Below, piece after piece: positions 43,804 through 54,535 of a stretch of 63,269 nucleotides of DNA (positions are counted from its first letter, which is position 1; the number at the start of each line of letters is the position of its first letter). The notes under the pieces are model-generated. The model was given only the letters and a program-made list of their open reading frames with translations. It was not told the origin of the DNA and made no database searches. Where the stretch lies: positions 1 through 63,269 of the forward strand of contig NZ_JAHQCS010000048.1 in assembly GCF_019042215.1 (NCBI RefSeq), in the 5' to 3' direction. This DNA comes from Evansella tamaricis. Lineage in GTDB: Bacteria > Bacillota > Bacilli > Bacillales > Salisediminibacteriaceae. The translations under genes were made by a program, and so were the position numbers.

Positions 43804-43864
43804 GCGACACACCTCCTTAAGTCCGTGATGTGGTAAACCGAGCATCTGCTCTCCCACTCAATTT

Positions 43865-43908
43865 CTGCATTTTTGCAGGAAAAAACGTGAACGAAATGTC
43901 CACGTTCA
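43865..43908 (-). promoter_or_regulatory. Leader hairpins of rplK, possible attenuator
   Basis: Two mutually exclusive stems can form: AACGTG/CACGTT (43884-43889, 43901-43906) and TGAACG/CGTTCA (43888-43893, 43903-43908). The first is followed by a T-run on the minus strand. A second small hairpin CTGCA/TGCAG follows. This could be a weak terminator of nusG or an rplK attenuator. Confidence 0.4.
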
Positions 43909-43922
43909 TTAACAACATTAAG

Positions 43923-43951
43923 ATTTTATCACTTCGAACAAGAGATAGCAA
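43923..43951 (-). promoter_or_regulatory. Candidate promoter of rplK-rplA
   Basis: -35 TTGCTA (43946-43951), 17-base spacer and -10 TAAAAT (43923-43928), in the gap after nusG. Confidence 0.6.
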
Positions 43952-43968
43952 GTAAATTTAAATTTCAC

Positions 43969-44502
43969 CTAAATTTTTTCCACTTGGGTGAATTCTAATT
44001 CAACTGGCGTTTCCCTTCCAAACATATTCACATGTACCTTCAATTTCTGTTTATCCGTATAGATATCCTCTACTGTACCAATAAAGTTGGCAAATGGTCC
44101 CTCTTTTACCTTAACAGACTCTTTTAATTCGAAATCCACTTCGGCCCGAGGTTCTGTCACACCCATCTGCTTTAAGATTGTTTCTGCTTCTTCCGGTAAC
44201 AATGGTGTCGGTTTAGAACCTGCACCTGCAGAACCAACAAAACCAGTAACTCCAGGAGTGTTACGAACAACATACCACGAGTCGTCAGTCATGACCATCT
44301 CCACGATAACATAACCAGGAAAAACTTTCTTAGTTACTTGTTTACTTTTTCCGTTTTTAATTTCCGTCTCTTCTTCCACAGGGACAAGAACACGAAAAAT
44401 CTTATCAGTCATGTCCATCGATTCAACGCGTTTTTCTAAATTAGTCTTCACCTTATTCTCATAACCGGAATAAGTATGAACGACATACCAATTCTTTTCC
44501 AT
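43969..44502 (-). CDS. nusG: Transcription termination/antitermination factor NusG
   Basis: A 177-residue protein that rides on RNA polymerase and influences pausing, termination and coupling. The N-terminal NGN domain (NWYVVHTYSGYENKVK) binds the beta' clamp. The C-terminal KOW domain (VKEGPFANFIGTVEDI, about 126-141) is canonical. It follows secE as in almost all bacteria. Confidence 0.98.
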   Translation of the reverse strand: MEKNWYVVHTYSGYENKVKTNLEKRVESMDMTDKIFRVLVPVEEETEIKNGKSKQVTKKVFPGYVIVEMVMTDDSWYVVRNTPGVTGFVGSAGAGSKPTPLLPEEAETILKQMGVTEPRAEVDFELKESVKVKEGPFANFIGTVEDIYTDKQKLKVHVNMFGRETPVELEFTQVEKI

Positions 44503-44569
44503 GATTAGGACTAGGTTGTCCTTCCCTCCTCTAACAAAACCATTTTTTTCATAGAACTGTCAATTTATC

Positions 44570-44764
44570 TTAATTAAGTATTGCTCGAATTAAGCTGGAA
44601 ATTCCTAAATCTGCAATTGCAAAGAATACAGCAATAAATGCTACTGTTGCAATAACAACACCTGTGTATCTTACCAATTCTTTACGTTTCGGCCAGGAAA
44701 CACGCTTCATTTCTGTTGACACGTCTTTTAAAAATTTGGTTGATCCTTTTACCACATTAGCCAT
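44570..44764 (-). CDS. secE: Protein translocase subunit SecE
   Basis: A 64-residue single-span membrane protein that clamps SecY. An amphipathic N-terminal helix (STKFLKDVSTEMKRVSWPKR) with the conserved VSWPKR is followed by one membrane helix (about 33-58). This short form is normal for Bacillus. It lies between rpmGB and nusG. Confidence 0.97.
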   Translation of the reverse strand: MANVVKGSTKFLKDVSTEMKRVSWPKRKELVRYTGVVIATVAFIAVFFAIADLGISSLIRAILN

Positions 44765-44806
44765 AAGTCGACACCTCCAGTTATCTAAACATATGTGTGA
44801 GAAAAA

Positions 44807-44956
44807 CTATTTCGTTTCAACATGTTTTGTATGTTTTCCGCAAGTACGACAGTACTTTTTTATGTGAATCCGGGTTGTCCGAATTTGCTCCGTTTTATTC
44901 GTTGTATAGTTCCGAGACTTACAATGTTCACATGCAAGAACTACTTTCTGCGACAT
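44807..44956 (-). CDS. rpmGB: 50S ribosomal protein L33 (bL33, zinc form)
   Basis: A 49-residue protein starting at ATG 44956 after AAAGGATACG; a longer reading upstream has no family support. Cys pairs CEHC and CRTC make a zinc ribbon, so this is a C+ form. The end KHTKHVETK matches L33. It heads the rpmGB-secE-nusG unit. Confidence 0.95.
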   Translation of the reverse strand: MSQKVVLACEHCKSRNYTTNKTEQIRTTRIHIKKYCRTCGKHTKHVETK

Positions 44957-44999
44957 CGTATCCTTTTTCACCTCACGATGTTCATACATACTTTTAAAA

Positions 45000-45027
45000 C
45001 TTATCACACGGATTCCTTACATGTCAA
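45000..45027 (-). promoter_or_regulatory. Candidate promoter of rpmGB-secE-nusG
   Basis: Perfect -35 TTGACA (45022-45027), 16-base spacer and an extended -10 (TG-T-GATAAG; 45000-45005). It lies about 45 bases before the rpmGB start. Confidence 0.6.
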
Positions 45028-45226
45028 TGACTCCTTGCCATCTTCATTGTAGACTAATTTCTTGTTTTTCATAAGTAGTTGCCTGGAAAAGATGTTGAAA
45101 TCTAGTTTTGGGTTAAAAAAAGGGGCTCTGGTAAATAAAAAGGAAAGAAGATTGTTCCGTTTTTTTCAATACTTAGTTATTAGAGTCCTGTCCGTTGAGA
45201 CAACTGAAAGCATATTCAAAGGGCAG

Positions 45227-45385
45227 CATCGCTCGCCGTTGGAGCAGATAGAAAAAAAGAAATCTTATACTCTTTTATTTTTTAGGTTCTGTTATATTTC
45301 GTTGTTGATTGGAACGAAGGACGCTCACTTTCACCACGGGTACAAGTGCCACATCCATGTCTACTTCGTCACTGGAGCTAGACAA
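45227..45385. repeat. Dispersed extragenic repeat, copy B
   Basis: In the 490-base gap between sigH and rpmGB. It shares ordered blocks with 6189-6350 (TTCTGTTATATT, GTTGTTGATT, CTTTCACCAC, ACAAGTGC, ACATCCATGTCTACT, CTGGAGCTAGA). A further related end, TCGCCGTTGGAGCAGATAG, lies at about 45232-45250. No convincing gene crosses it. Confidence 0.7.
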
Positions 45386-45423
45386 CGATAAGAAATCTTA
45401 TTCTTTCTTATCTCTTTAAAAAG

Positions 45424-45446
45424 AAAACAGGGAAAACCCCTGTTTT
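45424..45446 (-). terminator. Terminator after sigH
   Basis: A 9-bp stem AAAACAGGG/CCCTGTTTT with a 5-base loop directly after the sigH stop. On the minus strand it is followed by TTTTC and TTTTT. Also reads as A-rich before the stem. Confidence 0.8.
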
Positions 45447-46100
45447 TTATAATTTTACACCTTTTAACTCCACATATCTTTCCAATTTCCGTTTAACACG
45501 CTGTAGGGCATTATCAATGGATTTCACATGCCTTTTTAAATCGGCAGATATTTCCTGATAACTTCTCCCATCCAAATAAAGCATTAAAACTTTTCTTTCT
45601 AATTCACTTAGTATTTCACCCATTTTTATTTCTATATCATCAAACTCCTCTTGATTAATTAGAAGTTCTTCTGGGTTACTAACCTTTGAACCTACGATAA
45701 CATCTAATAAAGTACGATCCGACTCTTCGTCATAGATTGGCTTGTCCAATGAAACATATGAGTTGAGTGGTATATGTTTTTGCCTAGTGGCTGTTTTAAT
45801 CGCTGTAATAATTTGTCGAGTGATACAGAGTTCCGCAAACGCCTTAAAAGAAGATAGCTTGTCTCCTTTATAATCACGGATAGCCTTATAGAGTCCTATC
45901 ATTCCCTCTTGAACAATATCTTCGTGGTCTGCTCCAATTAAAAAATAGGATCTAGCCTTTGCCCGAACGAAGTTCTTGTATTTATTGATTAAGTATTCCA
46001 GGGCAAAACTATCCCCTTCTCGTACATACTCAACGAGGCTTTCATCTTCCATTCCATCATATTTGGCTTGCAGTCCGTTCTCGATGATGTTTAAAGCCAC
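45447..46100 (-). CDS. sigH: RNA polymerase sigma-H factor (Spo0H)
   Basis: A 217-residue sigma-70-family factor for post-exponential and early sporulation genes. Region 2 has YKNFVRAKARSYFLIGADHEDIVQEG, region 2.4 FAELCITRQIITAI, and region 4 LSELERKVLMLYLDGRSYQEI with a helix-turn-helix. The start is GTG 46100 after GGAGGG. It follows rae1 by 172 bases and is closed by a terminator. Confidence 0.97.
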   Translation of the reverse strand: MALNIIENGLQAKYDGMEDESLVEYVREGDSFALEYLINKYKNFVRAKARSYFLIGADHEDIVQEGMIGLYKAIRDYKGDKLSSFKAFAELCITRQIITAIKTATRQKHIPLNSYVSLDKPIYDEESDRTLLDVIVGSKVSNPEELLINQEEFDDIEIKMGEILSELERKVLMLYLDGRSYQEISADLKRHVKSIDNALQRVKRKLERYVELKGVKL

Positions 46101-46272
46101 CGCGATCCCTCCGACCCTAGCTTTTTTCTCTGTTTAAAAAGAGGAGTAGATTGAATCTTGTATAACTAGACTCCTAATGAAAGCGTATAATTTGACTAAG
46201 TCTTTTTAAACAAATAGAATTGTCTAAATATAGAAATAGTATACAGGAAAAAAAACTAAGGCGTCAAGGTGC

Positions 46273-46785
46273 TCACCGCTCTCCTCGACGCCACTTTTCA
46301 AATATTTCTGCCATTTCATCAGTAATTGGTAATTTTGTTTTTACTCTCGATTGTTTTGTTTGGATAACATCTTTTTTAATGTTCTTTTCCATCTCTTCCA
46401 CTTCGTTCCGTAATTCCCTAGCAGATTTCCGGTAAGCACCGCTTGCGAAAATAACTCGTTGCTCCACAAAATCAGATGTTGCCACATAGATTTGAGTATC
46501 TACACGTTTCATTTCCCGAACCAGTTTTTCAATACGCTCATCTGCCGTTTCTTTTTCCCGTGTATAAATAATGTTCAACCGATGATTCCTGTACTTTTTC
46601 CCTAAACCTGGTACCATATGGGCATCAAAAATAACTAAAACTTCCATACCAGTATATGCCTGGTATTCTGCCATCTTTTCAATGAGAATGTCTCTAGCGC
46701 CTTCTAAGTCCTTTAATTGTAGTTGTTTTAATTCAGGCCAATCACCAATTATATTATAACCATCCACCAATAAAACCCTTCTCAT
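46273..46785 (-). CDS. rae1: Ribosome-dependent mRNA endonuclease Rae1 (YacP, NYN domain)
   Basis: A 170-residue PIN-like NYN-domain protein. The N-terminal LLVDGYNIIGDWPE supplies a catalytic-type Asp, and acidic residues recur in VIFDAH and ETADERIE. In B. subtilis Rae1 enters the ribosomal A site and cleaves mRNA in a translation-dependent way. It starts directly after the rlmB stop. Confidence 0.93.
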   Translation of the reverse strand: MRRVLLVDGYNIIGDWPELKQLQLKDLEGARDILIEKMAEYQAYTGMEVLVIFDAHMVPGLGKKYRNHRLNIIYTREKETADERIEKLVREMKRVDTQIYVATSDFVEQRVIFASGAYRKSARELRNEVEEMEKNIKKDVIQTKQSRVKTKLPITDEMAEIFEKWRRGER

Positions 46786-47541
46786 TTATTTCAAACCTTG
46801 AGGGTTACGACGCCGATATACTTCATACATAAGGAGACTCGCAGCCACTGATGCATTGAGGGATGTCACATTTCCGGATAATGGAATTCGCACAAGGAAA
46901 TCGCATTTTTCCTTGACTAACCGACTTATACCTTTTCCTTCACTCCCAATAACTAATACCACTGGCATGTCCAAATCAACATTGCGATAGTCTTCCGTTC
47001 CCGAAGCATCCGTCCCAACGAACCACATTCCTTTTTTCTTTAAATCTTCCATTGTTCTTGCAAGATTCGTCACTCTAGTCACTGGAATATGTTCAATTGC
47101 TCCTGCTGACGCTTTTGCAACCGTTGAAGTAAGTCCCACAGAACGTCGCTTAGGAATAATTACACCATGGGCACCAACCGCATCTGCTGTCCGAATAATC
47201 GACCCTAAGTTATGGGGATCTTCCAGTTCATCAAGGAGCAGAAAAAAGGGTGCTTCATTTCTCGCTTCCGCCCGTTGAAAAAGGACTGAGATATCCTGAT
47301 ACTCATAGGCGGCAATTTGTGCTACCACGCCCTGATGCTGGTCTGTATCCACAAGTTGGTCCAGCTTTTTCCTTGGGACAATTTGAACATTTAACTGGCT
47401 ATTTTTAGCTAATTGAATAACAGTAGCCATTTGACCTTTTTGTGATCCTTCCCCAATCCAGATTTTATTTATTGGCCGTTTTCCCTTTATGGCTTCAATA
47501 ACCGGATTTTTCCCAATTATAAAATCAAGTTTTTCCGTCAT
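46786..47541 (-). CDS. rlmB: 23S rRNA 2'-O-methyltransferase RlmB (TrmH/SPOUT family)
   Basis: A 251-residue enzyme of the SPOUT class, expected to methylate a 23S rRNA guanosine (G2251 in E. coli). An N-terminal substrate-binding domain (about 1-80) is followed by the knotted domain with [29 protein letters not shown] and [15 protein letters not shown]. The start overlaps the mrnC stop by four bases. Confidence 0.95.
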   Translation of the reverse strand: MTEKLDFIIGKNPVIEAIKGKRPINKIWIGEGSQKGQMATVIQLAKNSQLNVQIVPRKKLDQLVDTDQHQGVVAQIAAYEYQDISVLFQRAEARNEAPFFLLLDELEDPHNLGSIIRTADAVGAHGVIIPKRRSVGLTSTVAKASAGAIEHIPVTRVTNLARTMEDLKKKGMWFVGTDASGTEDYRNVDLDMPVVLVIGSEGKGISRLVKEKCDFLVRIPLSGNVTSLNASVAASLLMYEVYRRRNPQGLK

Positions 47542-47957
47542 TTTTCTCCCCCCTTTCCTTCTATAATTGAAAACGTTACTTCCATTAATTCATCTAGTCG
47601 CTCTTTATTTTCTACTAAGTATAGATATCCTATGAGAGATTCAAATGCAGTACTATATCGATAAGTAGCATGATCTGTATTTTTTGGGATTGTACCTGAT
47701 TTTGCATTCCTACCTCTTAAGGCAACAGACCGCTCTTGTTCTGTTAACCAATTCCGCTGAAAAAGTTCTTGTAAAACATTTGCTTGTGCTTTTGCAGAGA
47801 CGTAATTGGTTGCCGTTCGATGCAACTTATTCGGGCGAACTTGTCCCTTTGAAATGAGGCGGTATCGGACATACGTTTCCAATACCGCGTCTCCCATATA
47901 TGCTAATGCCAAGGCATTTAATTGTTCCGGTTCCCTTACTACTTGATTTAATTTCAC
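47538..47957 (-). CDS. mrnC: Mini-ribonuclease III (23S rRNA maturation)
   Basis: A 139-residue RNase III-like nuclease without the double-stranded-RNA-binding domain. It cleaves 23S rRNA precursor in Bacillus. Catalytic acidic residues sit in [15 protein letters not shown] and [18 protein letters not shown] 47957 is preferred, just after the cysS stop with GAGGGTG upstream; a TTG six codons earlier (47975) would overlap cysS by 16 bases. Confidence 0.93.
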   Translation of the reverse strand: MKLNQVVREPEQLNALALAYMGDAVLETYVRYRLISKGQVRPNKLHRTATNYVSAKAQANVLQELFQRNWLTEQERSVALRGRNAKSGTIPKNTDHATYRYSTAFESLIGYLYLVENKERLDELMEVTFSIIEGKGGEK

Positions 47958-47959
47958 AA

Positions 47960-49360
47960 CTACACCCTCTTCCAACGGGTACCTTGAGGTGTGTCTTCAA
48001 GAATGATATTTTTTTCTTTTAACTCATCACGGATCTCATCTGCCCTTGCAAAATCTCGGTTTTTCCTTGCATCCATTCTCTCTTGAATAAGTGCTTCTAT
48101 ATCCTCATCTAAAAGTTCTTCTGTTTCCTTTAACTCAATTCCTAACACAAAGGACATCTCGTCAAACCGTTTTAAGAAATTTTCGAGAACGTCTTTATTA
48201 GTGTGGTTTTCCCTCAAATAATGATTAGCTGTTTTTGCTAAGTCAAACATTGCAGCTACTGCGTTCGCACTATTAAAATCGTTATCCATCTCTTTGATGA
48301 AATTAGAATGGTAAAAATTGATTTCTTTGAGCCACTTCTCTTCCCCATCCCCCAAATCGGCTGTTTTCTTAAATCGGTGCACTAAATTGGAATAGGTCGT
48401 TTTGATTCTTTCCAACCCATTTGCCGCACTGACTAATTGGTCATCACTAAAATTAATCGGGCTTCTGTAATGTGCGTTTACAATGAAAAAGCGGACAACT
48501 TCTGGATTGAATTTTTTAATAATATCATGAACTAAAATAAAGTTCCCCAGAGATTTGGACATTTTTTCATTATCTATATTAATATACCCATTATGGATCC
48601 AGTAGTTAGCCATTGGTTTTTCATTTAGCGCTTCCGATTGAGCAATCTCATTTTCGTGATGGGGAAAGGAAAGATCTTGACCTCCTGCATGAATATCAAT
48701 GGTATCCCCTAAGTATTTCTTTACCATTGCAGAGCATTCAATATGCCATCCTGGACGTCCATTCCCCCAAGGGCTTTCCCAAAAGATCTCCCCTGGTTTT
48801 GCTGTTTTCCATAGCACAAAATCCAGTGGATCTTCCTTTTTCTCTCCCACTTCCACCCTGGTGCCCAATTGTAGATCATCCACGGATTGGTGAGATAGTT
48901 TTCCGTACTCTTTAAATTTTCTCGTACGGAAATAAACATCTCCACCGGCTTCATAAGCATAGCCTTTTTCCACTAAACGGTTGATGAAGGAAATGATCTC
49001 TGGCATTGTTTCCGTTACCCTTGGATGTGCATCCGCTTCTTTAACCCCTAAAGCGGACGTATCTTCATGATACGCTTTAATAAAGCGCTCGGAGATTGTT
49101 TGCACATCCTCTCCCATCTCCTCTGCAGCCTTTATGATCTTGTCATCCACATCAGTAAAGTTTGATATATAGTTAACTTCATACCCTCGGTATTGCAAAT
49201 ATCTTCGAACCATATCGAATACTACAGCCGGACGCGCATTTCCAATGTGAATATAGTTATAAACGGTTGGGCCACAAACATACATCTTAACCTTTCCTTT
49301 TTCTAACGGTTTAAATTCCTCCACCTTACGATTCAACGTATTATAAAGTTTAATACCCAT
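47960..49360 (-). CDS. cysS: Cysteinyl-tRNA synthetase
   Basis: A 466-residue class I synthetase. The HIGH motif is [10 protein letters not shown] (about 37-46). The zinc-binding Cys are in [10 protein letters not shown] and WHIECSAM, with His in [16 protein letters not shown] is [11 protein letters not shown] (around 265-275). The C-terminal anticodon-binding region is helical. It follows cysE by 25 bases under the cysteine T-box. Confidence 0.98.
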   Translation of the reverse strand: MGIKLYNTLNRKVEEFKPLEKGKVKMYVCGPTVYNYIHIGNARPAVVFDMVRRYLQYRGYEVNYISNFTDVDDKIIKAAEEMGEDVQTISERFIKAYHEDTSALGVKEADAHPRVTETMPEIISFINRLVEKGYAYEAGGDVYFRTRKFKEYGKLSHQSVDDLQLGTRVEVGEKKEDPLDFVLWKTAKPGEIFWESPWGNGRPGWHIECSAMVKKYLGDTIDIHAGGQDLSFPHHENEIAQSEALNEKPMANYWIHNGYINIDNEKMSKSLGNFILVHDIIKKFNPEVVRFFIVNAHYRSPINFSDDQLVSAANGLERIKTTYSNLVHRFKKTADLGDGEEKWLKEINFYHSNFIKEMDNDFNSANAVAAMFDLAKTANHYLRENHTNKDVLENFLKRFDEMSFVLGIELKETEELLDEDIEALIQERMDARKNRDFARADEIRDELKEKNIILEDTPQGTRWKRV

Positions 49361-49385
49361 GTCCCTTACTCCTTTTCCATTCGTT

Positions 49386-50036
49386 TTACTTATTTACCTT
49401 TTCCTTTTTGAACTCTTTAAGTTCATCCTTTAAACGGAGTATCTCTTCTTCAAGCTCACGAAATTTATCAGATATTGGATCTGGAAGATTAATGTGATCT
49501 AAATCATGGCCCACTTTAATTCCATCTTGAACTACAACACGTCCTGGAATTCCAACTACTGTTGAATTGGGCGGTACCTCCTTTAAAACAACAGAACCTG
49601 CACCAATTCGTGAATTCTTTCCGATCCTCATAGATCCAAGCACCTTTGCACCAGTTGCAATGAGGACGTTATCCTCCACCGTCGGATGCCTCTTTCCCTT
49701 TTCTTTTCCTGTACCACCAAGGGTTACCCCTTGATATATTGTTACGTTATCCCCTATTTCACACGTTTCTCCAATCACAACCCCCATGCCATGATCTATA
49801 AAGAGGCGCTGCCCAATTTTTGCGCCAGGATGTATCTCTATTCCTGTCAAGAAACGACTTACTTGGGAAAAAAAACGTGCGATAAAATATATCCGTTTTT
49901 TCCATAACCAATGACAGAACCGATGGCACCATATGGCATGAACTCCAGAATAGTTAATTAATACTTCAAAACGGTTCCTGGCTGCTGGGTCTTGCTCCAA
50001 CACCACATCAATATCATTTTTTAACGTTCGAAACAT
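49386..50036 (-). CDS. cysE: Serine O-acetyltransferase
   Basis: A 216-residue enzyme making O-acetylserine, the precursor of cysteine. ATG 50036 ([20 protein letters not shown]) is placed by GGAGG; a longer reading lacks a site. The C-terminal half is a left-handed parallel beta-helix with hexapeptide repeats ([34 protein letters not shown]). The catalytic His-Asp are in FIDHGMG and nearby. It is the first gene of the T-box-regulated cysE-cysS unit. Confidence 0.97.
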   Translation of the reverse strand: MFRTLKNDIDVVLEQDPAARNRFEVLINYSGVHAIWCHRFCHWLWKKRIYFIARFFSQVSRFLTGIEIHPGAKIGQRLFIDHGMGVVIGETCEIGDNVTIYQGVTLGGTGKEKGKRHPTVEDNVLIATGAKVLGSMRIGKNSRIGAGSVVLKEVPPNSTVVGIPGRVVVQDGIKVGHDLDHINLPDPISDKFRELEEEILRLKDELKEFKKEKVNK

Positions 50037-50131
50037 ATGCTCCGGCCTCCTTTCCCCATTGAAACAAATCATACATGCAATTAAAGCTCAATCATTCTGT
50101 TTATTGTACCAACAGGAAAACATAAATAAAA

Positions 50132-50400
50132 AGCGCCTTGTGTCTAATTTGACACAGAGACGCTTCCATAAACGTGGTTCCACTCTGTTTGAGTAATTAA
50201 ATCCCAATTACTCCACTTTAATAAGTTCATAACGGTTCTCACCGCCCTTACTTACTTGGATAAATAAAACCATTTATTCATCTTGTTCAGTAAAGGACTC
50301 TGAGGTGCATTTCAGAAAAGATTTTCAATAAACTGCTTTCAGCTAAATGCAGTTCTCTCTGTAAAAGATTTTCTTTCCCTACTTCTCCTCATCTTCGCTT
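50132..50400 (-). promoter_or_regulatory. T-box riboswitch, cysteine specifier, upstream of cysE-cysS
   Basis: On the minus strand the leader contains the specifier region CTGAAATGCACCTC, with codon TGC (50307-50309) for cysteine. It is followed by the conserved T-box AGAGTGGAACCACG (50173-50186). The terminator, an AGCG/GCGCT stem extended by TGTGTC/GACACA, is at 50132-50165 with a T-run. It senses uncharged tRNA-Cys. The order stem I, T-box and terminator is standard. The 389-base gltX-cysE gap is nearly filled by it. Confidence 0.93.
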
Positions 50401-50425
50401 TCAAAATATATACTTAAGTTTTCCC

Positions 50426-51880
50426 TTATATTAACTTTTCTAAGCGACTGGATACAACTTCTTTTCCTAAAAGGGAAATAGCCTGAGGCAAATCTGGTCC
50501 ATGTGTTTGACCGGTAGTCGCTACACGGATTGGCATAAATAATTTTTTTCCCTTATGTCCTGTTTCCTTTTGTACTTCTTTTATTGTTTTTTTAATTTCC
50601 TCTGCAGAGAATACTTCAAGTGCATCGACTTTCTCTTTGAAGACACGCATGACTTCAGGCACCTGTTCTTCTAAAAGCACTTCTTTTGCTTCTTCATTAT
50701 AGTCTATATCTGCATTAAAGAACAACTCTGTAAGCTTAACAATTTCTGCTCCAAAACTGAGTTTTTCTTGATGAAGTGCAATAAGTTGATGTGCCCACTG
50801 CCTTTCTTCCCCATCCATATCTTCAGGAAGTTTACCTGCATTAATAAGGTGCGGGAGTGCTAAATCTACCACTCGATCCACATCCGCTTCTTTCATATAT
50901 TGGTTATTCATCCAGGCCAATTTTTTCGTGTCGAAAACGGCAGGTGCTTTAATGACACGCTCCAAAGAAAATTGTTCCACTAATTGTTCAAGTGACAAAA
51001 TTTCCTCTTCTCCACCGGGAGACCACCCTAATAAAGCGATGAAATTTACTATTGCTTCGGGCATATACCCTAATTCACGGTATTGCTCAACAAACTGAAT
51101 AATTGTTTCATCCCGCTTACTCATTTTCTGACGATCTTCATTTAAGATTAAAGATGCATGTGCGAACCTTGGGGTTTCCCATCCAAATGCCTCATAAATG
51201 AGTACTTGCCTTGGGGCGTTTGATAAATGCTCTTCTCCACGAATAATATGTGATATCTCCATTAAGTGATCATCAATGACCACCGCAAAGTTATACGTTG
51301 GAACACCATCTTGACGAGCTATTACAAAGTCCCCAATACCCTCTGAATCAAATTGTACAGAACCCCTTACGATATCATCTACAACGATAGTTTGAGTCTC
51401 AGGAACTCGAAAGCGGATTACAGGTGTTCTCCCTTCCCGTTCATAGGACTCCTTTTGTTCTTGGGTAAGGTTTCTATCCCTTCCACTATACTTAGGCGTT
51501 TCCCCTTTAGAACGTTGCTCTTCCCGCTCCTTTTCCAATTCTTCTTCTGTCATGTAGCAGTGATATGCTTTACCGTTTGCCAGCAATTGATCAATATGCT
51601 CTTTATAGATATCCAATCGATCCATACTTTTGTAAGGTGCGTGGGGACCGCCAATATCCACACTTTCATCCCACTCAATCCCTAACCACCGTAAACTGTC
51701 CATTAGTTTTTCCGTTGCAGTGTCTACATTTCTTGCTTGATCTGTATCTTCTATTCTAAGAATGAATTTCCCATTCTGATTCCTTGCAAACAAATAGTTA
51801 AATAATGCAGAGCGAGCACCACCAATATGCAGGTGACCTGTCGGACTTGGAGCGAATCTCACACGTACTTGTTGAGTCAT
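50426..51880 (-). CDS. gltX: Glutamyl-tRNA synthetase
   Basis: A 484-residue class I synthetase. HIGH is [16 protein letters not shown] (12-27) and KMSKS is [12 protein letters not shown] (around 253-264). In Gram-positive bacteria it usually also charges tRNA-Gln, which is then amidated, a general feature not visible here. It lies between the cysE T-box and ispF. Confidence 0.98.
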   Translation of the reverse strand: MTQQVRVRFAPSPTGHLHIGGARSALFNYLFARNQNGKFILRIEDTDQARNVDTATEKLMDSLRWLGIEWDESVDIGGPHAPYKSMDRLDIYKEHIDQLLANGKAYHCYMTEEELEKEREEQRSKGETPKYSGRDRNLTQEQKESYEREGRTPVIRFRVPETQTIVVDDIVRGSVQFDSEGIGDFVIARQDGVPTYNFAVVIDDHLMEISHIIRGEEHLSNAPRQVLIYEAFGWETPRFAHASLILNEDRQKMSKRDETIIQFVEQYRELGYMPEAIVNFIALLGWSPGGEEEILSLEQLVEQFSLERVIKAPAVFDTKKLAWMNNQYMKEADVDRVVDLALPHLINAGKLPEDMDGEERQWAHQLIALHQEKLSFGAEIVKLTELFFNADIDYNEEAKEVLLEEQVPEVMRVFKEKVDALEVFSAEEIKKTIKEVQKETGHKGKKLFMPIRVATTGQTHGPDLPQAISLLGKEVVSSRLEKLI

Positions 51881-51973
51881 TTTATGACACCTTCCATTCT
51901 TTTGTTCTTATTCTTCTGCAAGAATTTATAATCCCATTGATTTATTTTTTTCACAAACCTTTACCATTTTCAG

Positions 51974-52447
51974 CTAACTGTTTAATAACACTACTGCCAT
52001 AGAAGCTATTCCTTCTTCCCTGCCAGTAAACCCTAATTCTTCAGTTGTTGTAGCTTTGACATTAATTTGACTGACTTCAGCATCCAATAATTCAGCTATT
52101 CTTTCCCTCATCTCTGTAATGTACGGTGCCATCTTAGGCTTTTGCGCCATAATTGTACAATCTAAATTCCCGAGACTTAGACCTCTCTCTTTGACCATTC
52201 CCCATACAAAACTGAGTAACTTTGCAGAATCTGCATCCTTAAACGAAGGATCTGTATCAGGGAAATGTTTCCCAATATCCCCCTCCCCAATTGCACCTAA
52301 ACATGCATCTGCAATGGTATGTAATAATACATCCGCATCTGAATGTCCTAATAATCCCTTTTCATGTGGGATGACAATCCCTCCAATGATAAGAGGACGC
52401 CCCTCAACTAATTGGTGAACATCAAACCCTTGTCCTATCCGAACCAT
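51974..52447 (-). CDS. ispF: 2-C-methyl-D-erythritol 2,4-cyclodiphosphate synthase
   Basis: A 157-residue non-mevalonate isoprenoid enzyme. ATG 52447 gives [19 protein letters not shown], with metal-binding Asp8 and His10. [14 protein letters not shown] and the C-terminal [15 protein letters not shown] complete the active site. It overlaps the end of ispD by 26 bases, so the two enzymes of one pathway are coupled. Confidence 0.97.
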   Translation of the reverse strand: MVRIGQGFDVHQLVEGRPLIIGGIVIPHEKGLLGHSDADVLLHTIADACLGAIGEGDIGKHFPDTDPSFKDADSAKLLSFVWGMVKERGLSLGNLDCTIMAQKPKMAPYITEMRERIAELLDAEVSQINVKATTTEELGFTGREEGIASMAVVLLNS

Positions 52448-53138
52448 TTCTCTCTCCCTTTCGCCTTTTGATGATGGCCTCACCGAAAATAATATCCTCT
52501 GGTGTTGTCAATTTTATATTCTCATAATTCCCTTCTACAATAGTAACTTTTTCCCCTATAAACTCCAAAAGGGAAGCATCATCTGTACCCATAAAGGAAT
52601 CTAATTCCGCTTTCTTGTGAGCATAAAGAATATCAGCAAGACGAAAAGCTTGTGGTGTTTGTACTGCCCACAAGCTCGAGCGTTCAACAGTTTTAACCGC
52701 TTTTCCGTTCACTACCAGTTTCATTGTATCTTTTGCTGGAGTTCCTATCGTTGCTGAACCGGATTTGACTACTGTTTCTACTAATTTATGTATTTCCGAT
52801 TGTTGTATAAATGGTCTTGCACCATCATGGATTAATACAATGGGATTACCATCCAGCGCTTTTAACCCCTCATAGACACTGTGCTGTCTTTCTTGACCGC
52901 CTAGAACAATCTGTTCCACTTTTTTTATTCCATAAGTAAGTAAAAGGGTTCTCATTTCTTCTAATTCCCCTTCATTTACCACAAGAATGATCGATTCACA
53001 AAGAACATCCCCCTCAAACACACGGAGAGTGTGAATGAGAAGGGGAGTTTGATCCAACAATAAAAATTGTTTATTTTGACCTGCCTTCATTCGTTTTCCT
53101 TGTCCTGCAGCAGGAATGACTACTTTATAGTTTTCCAT
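52422..53138 (-). CDS. ispD: 2-C-methyl-D-erythritol 4-phosphate cytidylyltransferase
   Basis: A 238-residue nucleotidyltransferase making CDP-methylerythritol. The N-terminal CTP loop is [28 protein letters not shown] and DDASLLEF mark the substrate site. ATG 53138 is chosen because AGGA lies 9 bases upstream. ATG 53144 is too near the site, and an earlier start has no family support. Confidence 0.96.
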   Translation of the reverse strand: MENYKVVIPAAGQGKRMKAGQNKQFLLLDQTPLLIHTLRVFEGDVLCESIILVVNEGELEEMRTLLLTYGIKKVEQIVLGGQERQHSVYEGLKALDGNPIVLIHDGARPFIQQSEIHKLVETVVKSGSATIGTPAKDTMKLVVNGKAVKTVERSSLWAVQTPQAFRLADILYAHKKAELDSFMGTDDASLLEFIGEKVTIVEGNYENIKLTTPEDIIFGEAIIKRRKGERNGSDRTRV

Positions 53139-53232
53139 ACTCATCGATCCTTTTATCTTAGCGTGAAAAGAAACCACTAATTGATGAAAATGAAATTTAT
53201 TAATGCATATTCTACTATCAGGTAATGAGAAT

Positions 53233-54339
53233 TTAAAGTGCTTTTTCTAATAATTTCGGTTTTGCAAAAATCATTCTTCCTGCAGATGTTTGTAAAACGC
53301 TAGTGACGATAACGTCTATTTGTTTTCCAATATAATTACGTCCTTCTTCCACTACAATCATTGTTCCATCATCTAGATAGGCAATTCCTTGATTTTGCTC
53401 TTTCCCATCTTTGATAACCTGAACATTCATCTCTTCACCTGGTAAAACAACTGGTTTAACTGCATTTGCTAGATCGTTTATATTAAGTACAGAAACTCCC
53501 TGCAAATCGCACACTTTATTTAAATTAAAATCGTTTGTTACGACATAACCTTCTAACAGCTTTGCCAATTTTACGAGTTTACTATCGACTTCTTGTATTT
53601 CTTCAAAATCACCTTCATAAATTTCAACATTTACAGGTAATTCTTTTTGGATTTTATTTAAAATATCTAGTCCCCGTCGTCCTCGATTTCTTTTTAATAC
53701 ATCTGAAGAATCTGCAATATGTTGTAATTCTTCAAGTACAAATTCAGGAATCATTAAAGTCCCCTCTAAAAATCCAGTTTGACAAATATCTGCAATTCGT
53801 CCATCTATAATTACACTTGTATCTAAAATTTTTAAAGAACCTGTAATTTCATGACCGTCATTTGATACATAATTTTTTTTCTTATCTTTTAGATTCGCTT
53901 TATTTCCAATTGGGAAAAGGTTTGTTAATTCATCTCTTTTCTTAAATCCAACTTGAAAACCTAAATAACCTAATAATAGTGTTATAAACAGTGGTAATAT
54001 TGTACTGATTACTTGAAGCTGCATTTCAACAATTGGAAGGCTTAATAAATAAGCTAGGAGTAACCCAATCCCTAAACCCATAGTCCCGAACAATAAATCG
54101 GTGACTGGTGCTTTCACCAATGTTTCTTCCACTAATCGGATCAAGCCGACAATATCGTCCACTAACCAGAAGGTAGATAAAAATAATATAAGTGCACCTA
54201 AAAACGCTCCTGCATATGAATTCGTAAGCCAAGAAGGGATATTCCCAATATTCAACAACTCAATTAAATCTGGTAAAAAGATAAAGCCTACTGTACCGCC
54301 AATAATTAAAATAAATATCTGTACAATTCTTCGAACCAT
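53233..54339 (-). CDS. yacL: PIN/TRAM-domain membrane protein (YacL)
   Basis: A 368-residue protein. Four hydrophobic segments fill residues about 5-150. A PIN nuclease-like domain follows ([14 protein letters not shown] with Asp residues, then GRRGLDILN and VTNDFNLNK). A C-terminal TRAM RNA-binding domain closes it ([25 protein letters not shown]). The function is unknown; membrane-tethered RNA cleavage is an inference from the fold. ATG 54339 follows AAGGAGGTG. Confidence 0.92.
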   Translation of the reverse strand: MVRRIVQIFILIIGGTVGFIFLPDLIELLNIGNIPSWLTNSYAGAFLGALILFLSTFWLVDDIVGLIRLVEETLVKAPVTDLLFGTMGLGIGLLLAYLLSLPIVEMQLQVISTILPLFITLLLGYLGFQVGFKKRDELTNLFPIGNKANLKDKKKNYVSNDGHEITGSLKILDTSVIIDGRIADICQTGFLEGTLMIPEFVLEELQHIADSSDVLKRNRGRRGLDILNKIQKELPVNVEIYEGDFEEIQEVDSKLVKLAKLLEGYVVTNDFNLNKVCDLQGVSVLNINDLANAVKPVVLPGEEMNVQVIKDGKEQNQGIAYLDDGTMIVVEEGRNYIGKQIDVIVTSVLQTSAGRMIFAKPKLLEKAL

Positions 54340-54486
54340 CTACTTCACCTCCTTTAATCATTATAGACAAATTAAGAAAAATCAAACATTAATCCAGACA
54401 AATCACAAAAATTTACACACTTTTTGGTAACGAATAATAACACCTTACCAAACCAACTAAATGTTGTCAATTAAAGTAAAATCTTA

Positions 54487-54515
54487 ATTATATACTTCCT
54501 TACTCCGTTCGTCAA
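54487..54515 (-). promoter_or_regulatory. Sigma-A promoter of yacL-ispD-ispF
   Basis: -35 TTGACG (54510-54515), 17-base spacer and perfect -10 TATAAT (54487-54492), just after the disA stop. The leader to yacL is about 150 bases. Confidence 0.85.
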
Positions 54516-54535
54516 GGGTTGAGTCAATTTGACAA

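Noticed and set aside
45062-45391. 109-residue plus-strand frame between rpmGB and sigH
   Set aside because: It runs through the dispersed repeat, has no ribosome site and resembles no protein.
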